Positions 1 to 4,708 of a stretch of DNA of 8,610 nucleotides are shown here, piece by piece. The notes beneath the pieces are model-generated. The model saw nothing but the letters and a program-made list of their open reading frames with translations, was not told the DNA's origin and did not search any database. Within the stretch, counting starts at the first letter, position 1; the number at the start of each line of letters is the position of its first letter. Location: positions 1 to 8,610 of the forward strand of contig JAIRZX010000122.1 of NCBI GenBank assembly GCA_031267005.1, read 5' to 3'. The stretch comes from Deltaproteobacteria bacterium (GTDB lineage Bacteria > Desulfobacterota > Desulfarculia > Adiutricales > Adiutricaceae). The position numbers and the translations under genes are program-made.

Positions 1-106
1 GCCCGGGACGGAGGGCGGGGGCAAGGCGGCCCGGAAGGGGCCCGGGACGGAGGGCGGGGGCAAGGCGGCCCGGAAGGGGCCCGGGACGGAGGGCGGGGGC
101 AAGGCG
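1..106. repeat. 39-bp G-rich tandem repeat, 2.7 copies, cut by window edge
   Basis: Two full copies (1-39 and 40-78) and a partial third (79-106) are identical base for base; the unit begins GCCCGGGACGGAGGGCGGGG. The array probably continues to the left of the window. The unit is 13 codons long and has no stop in any of the three plus frames or the minus frames I checked, so it could be the repeated tail of a protein whose start lies outside. In plus frame 1 it would read ARDGGRGQGGPEG and stay open to a TGA near 383. In frame 2 it would read PGTEGGGKAARKG and stop near 194. Frame openness alone is weak evidence in such GC-rich DNA. There are no spacers between copies, so this is not a CRISPR array. 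Confidence 0.95.
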
Positions 107-480
107 CGTCTGGTCGCTCGGAGGCATGCGGCAACGTCCTTTTTCATTTCGCCATTCGGACGGCGGACGGGAACGGCGCGCCATGGCCCGCCCTGAGGCG
201 CGGGATGGCGGAAATCCTAAGGCGGGGGCCGACAAAAGGAAGGCGGAAGGCGGTTGAGGGCCCGCTTGGAGACGGGAGTGTCCGTTCTTTTGTGTATTGT
301 ACCCTATTTCTCGGTACCCTTTCACTGGCGCGGCCCGGAGGCTATACGCCGCCTTGCCGGCACCGCGAAAGCAGAAACAATTGATTCCGCCGCGAAAACC
401 CAGAGCCTCCCCCCGCGATGCCGAATGCTCCATGTCAGGAGGGTACGGCCGCGGCTCCCCCGGCGGAGTGGCCGGTTCGG

Positions 481-493
481 GTATCCGTTCACG
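481..493 (-). repeat. Dispersed 13-bp repeat, copy 1 (inverted)
   Basis: On the minus strand this reads CGTGAACGGATAC, identical to the plus-strand sites at 674-686 and 3963-3975. Copies 1 and 2 face each other across about 180 bp. With copy 2 the match extends by one more C on the right (14 bp), and with copy 3 by one C on the left. Confidence 0.6.
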
Positions 494-527
494 GACTGAT
501 AGACCAGGAGCAAGGCAGAGACGGTCC

Positions 528-554
528 GGGATGCTGGGATGGGAGGCCGGGGGG
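528..554 (+). repeat. Canonical G-quadruplex motif
   Basis: Four runs of at least three G (528-530, 536-538, 541-543, 549-554) are separated by loops of 5, 2 and 5 bases, which meets the usual G3-N1-7 rule on the plus strand. The 39-bp array at the left edge is also rich in G runs, but its loops are longer. Function is unknown. No gene start lies close enough to argue for a regulatory role. Confidence 0.6.
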
Positions 555-673
555 TGATGGTCCGGGACTCAAAGTAGGGTTTCGGGAGGCCCGGGGGAGG
601 CGGTTCGGGACCCGAAGGAGGGTTCACAGCGGGCCTGGTGGCAGGTGAAGCGGGGGGAGACGGCTCGCCTCAT

Positions 674-686
674 CGTGAACGGATAC
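674..686 (+). repeat. Dispersed 13-bp repeat, copy 2
   Basis: This is CGTGAACGGATAC, the same as copies at 481-493 (inverted) and 3963-3975. All three lie outside the two supported genes. Shorter versions inside the autotransporter gene (near 6655 and 7953) encode Asn-Gly-Tyr and are probably coincidental. Confidence 0.6.
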
Positions 687-800
687 CATTCGGTTTACAA
701 ACTCGCCGCACGCCTGCTATCCCACGAGAGGCTTGACTAACTACCTCCTTCTGGTACGGGGTTGTATTCTAGCAGGATGTCCACATTCTTTTCCGTAAGG

Positions 801-1011
801 ACACAACGATGCTTTATATTTGCTTATGTCTTAAAAACACTATTTATATATTTATTAAATATATAAAATACTTTTCTTTATATTTAATATCTATAAATAT
901 ACATAAAATTTCTATTATGTGAAATGCAATTTGGATTTACAGCTGGAAAAAATTATGGGAAATATGGATTATCAAAGTCTTTATTGGGAATTATGAAACA
1001 TTCCTGGCAAG
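801..1011. other. Extremely AT-rich island
   Basis: From about 812 the sequence switches from GC-rich to almost pure A and T (especially 825-920), then returns to GC-rich after about 1012. An ATG at 924 opens a plus-strand frame whose first 30 or so codons are AT-rich (MQFGFTAGKNYGKYG...). It has no ribosome binding site and runs straight into the GC-rich hairpin, so it is at best a fragment. Foreign DNA, an AT-rich regulatory or nucleoid-protein target, or a DNA-unwinding element are all possible. A single degenerate DnaA-box-like sequence (ATGTCCACA, 777-785) is too little to call an origin. Confidence 0.8.
843..867. repeat. 25-nt AT-only palindrome
   Basis: Arms TTTATATATTTA (843-854) and TAAATATATAAA (856-867) are perfect reverse complements around a single central T. 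The sequence contains no G or C. It could be a protein-binding operator or simply a consequence of the local composition; the exact 12-bp symmetry is longer than I would expect by chance even in AT-only DNA. Confidence 0.75.
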
Positions 1012-1056
1012 CGTCAAGCTCCCCTCCGGGCGGGACGACCGGAGGGGAGCTTGACG
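1012..1056. terminator. 18-bp perfect stem-loop at the AT/GC boundary
   Basis: Arms 1012-1029 and 1039-1056 pair perfectly over 18 bp (left arm starts CGTCAAGCTCCCCTCCGG) with a 9-nt loop. It lies exactly where AT-rich DNA gives way to GC-rich DNA. Neither side has a clean T tract: the plus side continues with pyrimidine-rich sequence, and the minus side has none. It may be a bidirectional terminator for the minus-strand gene ending at 1593, about 540 bp away, or a mobile-element end or a processed RNA structure. Confidence 0.5.
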
Positions 1057-1592
1057 GTCACTCGTCTTCTTTCCGCCGCCTGGGTACCGCTGCCAGACCG
1101 CGAACCCGGCCGGGGTCCCCCGATCCCAGAGGAACGGCTTTCCCGCGAGCGGCCTGTCGGCCCAGGTCCGGTACGACGGCACTTCAACCGGGCGCGAGGG
1201 AGAGCAGGAGCAGCATGTCACAGGCCAGGATCGTCAAGCGGAACGCCCACATCGTCCCGAGCGCGGTCAGGAGGGGGGTCATCCCTTGCCCGAAAACTTG
1301 CGCATTCCGGAACTGATCCTCGCCCTCGAGAATCCGACTCTGACAGCCGCGGCCATTTCTGACCTCGGGGAGGCAGGCCCCTGTCCGGCAGTCCTGCTGG
1401 ACCCGCCATCGTCTCCAAAGACGGATACGTCACGGACGGCAAGCTCGCCCGCGAGAGGGTCTTCCGTGGCCGCCGCCTTCGTTGGCGACCCGAAGACAGC
1501 CCCGGCACAAGGCCGACAAAGACGCTTGCGGCACCGGGAAACGCCTGGAACCCGCTCTTCGGCCTCGGTCTCGCTAGTCGTCCTCGAAGGAG
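1057..1592. other. Gene-free GC-rich stretch downstream of the TPR-like gene
   Basis: Several frames are open on both strands, as expected in GC-rich DNA, but none has a start with a ribosome binding site or a product I recognise. A plus-strand frame over about 1365-1615 (containing AIVSKDGYVTDGKLARERVF) begins after a stop without an ATG and enters the 3' end of the minus-strand gene, so it is probably not a gene. A decayed gene cannot be excluded. Confidence 0.5.
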
Positions 1593-1611
1593 TCAGGGAT
1601 CAGGGATCAGG
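1593..1611. repeat. Heptanucleotide repeat at the stop codon of the TPR-like gene
   Basis: TCAGGGA is repeated 2.7 times (1593-1599, 1600-1606, 1607-1611). On the coding (minus) strand this gives the last residues IPDP and the TGA stop itself. Seven is not a multiple of three, so loss or gain of a unit would change the reading frame of the extreme C-terminus, although only a few residues would be affected. Confidence 0.6.
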
Positions 1612-3650
1612 AAGGTAGATAAAATGAACGTGTCGTCGTCTTTCGCAACGTTGCCGGGCAGGATGTCAACGCCCGGAAAGTCATTTGGCATTGCCTTAGC
1701 GCGGAACATGGCATGTCTGCCCAGGTAAAAGTCCGCAAGCCGCCCGGCTTGAAAGGGGCCGGTGTATCGGGCGCGGAGTTCGGACGCGCGGGCCATGAGC
1801 GGGGCGCCCCGCTCGGTCTCCCCGTGCGCGCTCATATCGGCGGCCGCTCCGGCCAGGACAAGCGCGAGGACTTGGGCTTCTTTGATTTCAAGGACAGGGT
1901 AGTCCCAGGGCGGTACCCCGTCAATGAGTTTCAGGAGCGAGCTGAAAATCTCGCCCGATTCGCAATGGTCACCGGATCTGGACCGGAATTGGGTCCCGGC
2001 GAAAAAAGCCGCGCACTCCACCCGTTCCGGAGACGCCTCCCCGCGCTCGGCCAGGAAGATCCCCTCCGCCTCCTTGAAGAGGCGGGCGGCCTGGCTAAAA
2101 TCGTTCTCGAAGAAGAGCGTCCTTGCTATCCGCAATTTCAGTTCCGCCTCCTGGCAGCAGTAGCGCTCGCCCCGTCCCTCCAGGGCCTCCATCGCAAGTG
2201 CCCAGAATGCGCAGGAGGTATACGTGTCTCCCAAGAGATCCCCGGCCAGCGCGAGCGAATAGGCGGTCTCCGGTTGACGCCCGCCTAAAAAGTTCCTGCG
2301 GCCCGCCAAGACCAAGCCATTTATTGACGAGGCCATTTCTCCATTTCCCGAATGGAGGCCCAGCATGACAAGATCGTGGCTCTCCGTCAGGGGCCGATTC
2401 TTCTGGATGCCGCCCGGGAAAAAGAACGTGTCCATGGAATCTTCCATAAGCTTCCGCGCGTCGCCGTAGGCCTTACCGATATCCGTGACGATCCTTGCCG
2501 TGATCTCCCCCGTCGCGGCGCGTCTCCTCAGCTCGTCACCCTTCGCGCCCCTGGGGGCAAGATTTTTGAGTTCCTTGAAGAGCGCGCGCCCTTCAGCCGA
2601 GTTTCTTTTAGAGAGATACTTCAGGAAGGGGAAGGGGGCCAAGCTCCCGTAGCCGTTCATCCCGGAAAGCCGCCTCGCCAGGCGCTCCTTGGCCGCCACC
2701 GACTCTGGCGACTTAGGGCCCAGGAGAGCGTCCAGGCCTGCGGAGGCCTCGCGCAGGAGTTCCGTCGACTCCAAAGCGGCATCTTTGCCCCCGGTGTCCC
2801 AAAGCTCCATCCCCAGGCGCGAGCGAAGCGAAAGCGCTTCCTGCGAGCCGGGGTCCCCGGCCTTCGCGAGAGCGGCACGAAGCTCAAGTGCGGAAGGGAA
2901 GGTGAACGCCTCAGGCTTCTGGGCCAGGAGCGCCATGCGCGGGTTGTTTTCGGAATAGATTGCCTCCGCGAGCGAGCTCGCCGGCCAGGGCCCTATCACC
3001 AAACCTGCGGCGTGAGCCTTGGAGCGGATCCAAGCTAAGGTCTCCTCCGCGAACGACCTCTCGGAGGGGGGAACGGGCACGCCCGATGACCCGTCCCCGC
3101 CGGCGGAAGCCTGGCTGACGGCATCGAAGCCTGCCGCCGCACTCGCCGCCAGGGAGGCCGCTGCATTCAAGTGGAATTCCGGAATACTTCGCAGCCGTTC
3201 GTTCGGGTCCACCGCGAAGTTGGCAAGAGACCGGGCCGAACGCGAAAGGGAAGCCCATACGCGGGGATCGTCGGGACCGAAAGTCAGGCGCACCAGGGCC
3301 CGCATGGCGTCCCAGGCGTGGGCAGCCCCGTGGGCGATTCCTTCGCGGGTGAACTCCTCGGCACTGTCGCGTTCCTTTTCAAGCAGGTTCCCCATGTGCG
3401 GGAAGTTCCAGTCCGGCCAGCCGCGCAACGGGGCTCTCCTGACCCTCCACTGGAGGGAGGGCGCCTTGGGGCGGGTCTTGGGGACGGCAGTCTTCGGGGA
3501 TGGCTTGCCGGAGCCGGCCGAGCCCTTGCGACCGGATTTCCGACCGGCTTTTTTACCTGGCTTCTTCGGGGATGCCAGGGCGCTCCCGCTTGTCAGGGCA
3601 TATGCCGCCAGGAATGATGCGGAGATGATCAGAATTAGCTGGAATGTCAT
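1593..3650 (-). CDS. Secreted TPR-like helical repeat protein, function unknown
   Basis: A 685-residue protein. Residues 1-26 form a Sec signal peptide (hydrophobic QLILIISASFLAAYAL, then the signal peptidase I site SALA/SP), so it is exported to the periplasm or beyond. Residues 28-65 are Lys/Arg/Gly/Pro-rich low complexity. The rest is mostly alpha-helical with blocks like the kinesin-light-chain/TPR_12 pattern: LTFGPDDPRVWASLSRSARSL (about 122-142), LLGPKSPESVAAKERLARRL (309-328), FLGGRQPETAYSLALAGDLL (454-473), and a best repeat at 498-552 (LKLRIARTLFFENDFSQAARLFKEAEGIF, then ERGEASPERVECAAFFA). TPRs usually bind proteins; no partner or enzyme domain is visible. Five cysteines (480, 498, 499, 546, 563) cluster in the C-terminal third. 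The ATG at 3650 is the only ATG available, because an in-frame TGA lies five codons upstream; no clear Shine-Dalgarno precedes it. It is divergent from the autotransporter. The gene call is firm; the family is likely; the role is unknown. Confidence 0.88.
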   Translation of the reverse strand: MTFQLILIISASFLAAYALTSGSALASPKKPGKKAGRKSGRKGSAGSGKPSPKTAVPKTRPKAPSLQWRVRRAPLRGWPDWNFPHMGNLLEKERDSAEEFTREGIAHGAAHAWDAMRALVRLTFGPDDPRVWASLSRSARSLANFAVDPNERLRSIPEFHLNAAASLAASAAAGFDAVSQASAGGDGSSGVPVPPSERSFAEETLAWIRSKAHAAGLVIGPWPASSLAEAIYSENNPRMALLAQKPEAFTFPSALELRAALAKAGDPGSQEALSLRSRLGMELWDTGGKDAALESTELLREASAGLDALLGPKSPESVAAKERLARRLSGMNGYGSLAPFPFLKYLSKRNSAEGRALFKELKNLAPRGAKGDELRRRAATGEITARIVTDIGKAYGDARKLMEDSMDTFFFPGGIQKNRPLTESHDLVMLGLHSGNGEMASSINGLVLAGRRNFLGGRQPETAYSLALAGDLLGDTYTSCAFWALAMEALEGRGERYCCQEAELKLRIARTLFFENDFSQAARLFKEAEGIFLAERGEASPERVECAAFFAGTQFRSRSGDHCESGEIFSSLLKLIDGVPPWDYPVLEIKEAQVLALVLAGAAADMSAHGETERGAPLMARASELRARYTGPFQAGRLADFYLGRHAMFRAKAMPNDFPGVDILPGNVAKDDDTFILSTFLIPDP

Positions 3651-3802
3651 GAAAAGGCCGTTTCAGGGTGAGATCTCTGATGGTGGGAGTAGAAGGGAGC
3701 GGGAGGAAGCTTGCGGGAAGGCACGAATGCACGCGGACACTGTCTAACTTAACACGGACCGACCTCCCCGACAAGTGAAAACGTTGCTCCCCTGTAGTCT
3801 TG

Positions 3803-3895
3803 GCCTGGGGAGGACTCCTTCCCCCTTCGCCTGGGCCCCGCCCCCCCTTCGCGCATGGACCGCCTCCAGTCTGTCCCAACAAAGCCTCCCCAGGC
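3803..3895. repeat. 11-bp inverted repeat with 71-bp spacer
   Basis: GCCTGGGGAGG (3803-3813) is matched by its reverse complement at 3885-3895. The right arm is also part of a small local stem (AGCCT, loop CCCC, AGGCT, 3883-3896). Between the arms, CCCCCTTCGC occurs twice, 21 bp apart. Its role is unknown. Confidence 0.45.
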
Positions 3896-3962
3896 TCACG
3901 GCCCGCCCTCTCGCCTTCCCGTTGAACGACTCGAGCCTGACTCAGAACCGCCCCATTTAACC

Positions 3963-3975
3963 CGTGAACGGATAC
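3963..3975 (+). repeat. Dispersed 13-bp repeat, copy 3
   Basis: This is CGTGAACGGATAC again, about 3.3 kb from the other two copies. It lies just left of the structured element at 3992-4044. Confidence 0.6.
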
Positions 3976-3991
3976 ATCGGGCGTAAAGCTT

Positions 3992-4044
3992 GCTTCACAC
4001 ATCAAAGAGCGAAACCTGGCGTGAAGCATCCTTCACAGGTTTTT
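3992..4044 (+). promoter_or_regulatory. Attenuator-like element with alternative pairing
   Basis: Segment 1 (GCTTCAC, 3992-3998) can pair with segment 2 (GTGAAGC, 4021-4027). Segment 2 can instead pair with segment 3 (CTTCAC, 4031-4036). The second fold is reinforced by AAACCT (4012-4017) with AGGTTT (4037-4042) and is followed at once by a T run ending at 4044, so it looks like an intrinsic terminator on the plus strand. The first fold would prevent it. This is the logic of an attenuator or riboswitch, but the next gene starts only at 4709 and no known riboswitch class is recognised. Alternatively the repeated CTTCACA/TGAAG motifs are a DNA operator. Confidence 0.35.
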
Positions 4045-4167
4045 GCACTGGCATCATGTTTCAGCACGGACGCCGAAGAAGCAAACGGCAGAAAGGGCAT
4101 GGCATCTCAAGCAAAAATCATGCCGCCAGCCGGCTTTCGCGTTCTTGCCTGCAATCTCCCCCCCGGT

Positions 4168-4192
4168 GGCGCTTTCTCGAAGCGCCCTTTTA
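4168..4192 (+). terminator. Intrinsic terminator, plus strand
   Basis: Stem GGCGCTT (4168-4174) and AAGCGCC (4180-4186) with a 5-nt loop is followed directly by CTTTTAT. The minus strand lacks a T tract, so the direction is plus. No annotated gene ends here, which suggests a short untranslated transcript starting somewhere in 3900-4100, or premature termination of the autotransporter leader. Confidence 0.6.
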
Positions 4193-4254
4193 TGGTAAAA
4201 ATATTGCCGAGGACCCCGGAGGTTTCCCGACCTGTTCGCGCAGAGGAAAATGGA

Positions 4255-4276
4255 TTCCCCTCCCTCCCTCCCTCCC
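4255..4276. repeat. TCCC tetranucleotide run
   Basis: There are four exact TCCC units (4261-4276), preceded by TTCCCC. Short tetranucleotide runs are slippage-prone. This one is about 430 bp upstream of the autotransporter start, so an effect on that gene is only possible if the leader or promoter reaches this far. Confidence 0.7.
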
Positions 4277-4708
4277 GACGTCGAAAGAATGCCGCGCCGC
4301 CTCCGCCTGGGCCGTCACCGGGAAAAAATAAAGCCGACTGCTTGCCTGCATAAAAATTCCCGAAAGAGAATTAGGAACCGTGGAGGCTGGGGAAGATTCT
4401 CTGTGCGGAAACCAGCCCGGAAGGCCGACGCCGTCCTTCCGCTAGTCCCGGCGCCTGCGCCCCGGAGTCCAGTCCGAGGACGATCCGGCAGCCGCTTCGG
4501 GAGGGACACGGCATGCAAAGCGCACCGTTGCTTTTCTCGAACGGCCGCCCCGGCCTTTCGCCAGCCTTGCCCGGGCCTCCGCCCGCTTTAGCTTCTTGCC
4601 GGGACATCCCCTTGGAAGAGGATTGAACCTTGCCGGAACCAGCGGAGCCTGCCCGTATCGCCGCAAATTCGCCCAAACAGCTTCCCAGCTTCCCGAAAGA
4701 TTCGCAAA

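Larger units (their letters stand above)
107..800. other. Gene-free GC-rich stretch
   Basis: No open frame here has a recognisable product, a ribosome binding site and plausible codon use together. The stretch holds a quadruplex-type motif, loosely repeated G-rich blocks, and two copies of a 13-bp dispersed repeat facing each other (481-493 and 674-686). One short plus-strand frame (558-740, ending TAA) has a protein-like end containing RLIVNGYHSVYKLAARLLS. It has no ATG; the only late starts are GTG codons such as 645. It may be the decayed tail of a gene or chance. Confidence 0.5.
3651..4708. other. Long divergent intergenic region
   Basis: About 1.06 kb separates the divergent starts of the TPR-like gene and the autotransporter gene. 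No internal open frame looks like a gene. The part from about 3980 to 4210 is less GC-rich than its flanks and contains two terminator-like structures, so it may encode a small RNA or a leader. I could not find a convincing sigma-70 promoter for either flanking gene. For the minus gene, TTGTCG and TAAGTT spaced 17 apart (minus strand, about 3748-3775) is the best match, and it is weak. Confidence 0.55.

Noticed and set aside
1..106. CRISPR array
   Set aside because: The 39-bp units are directly adjacent with no variable spacers.
475..487. tRNA T-arm-like GGTTCG sequences
   Set aside because: No acceptor, D or anticodon arms could be built around them.
777..920. Replication origin (AT-rich DNA next to a DnaA-box-like site)
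   Set aside because: There is only one degenerate box (ATGTCCACA) and no origin-associated gene in the window.
2352..3747. Long plus-strand open frames opposite the TPR-like gene (2352-3038 and 3019-3747)
   Set aside because: They are antisense to a gene with a clear signal peptide and helical repeats, are Arg/Pro/Gly-rich, and overlap each other; they are shadows of GC-rich coding DNA.
3553..4029. Minus-strand 158-residue open frame upstream of the TPR-like gene
   Set aside because: It overlaps the TPR-like gene start in another frame, has no recognisable domain, and its composition follows non-coding DNA.
4050..4066. Sigma-54 promoter (TGGCAT ... TTTCA)
   Set aside because: The -12 GC is missing and spacing does not fit; no better match was found nearby.
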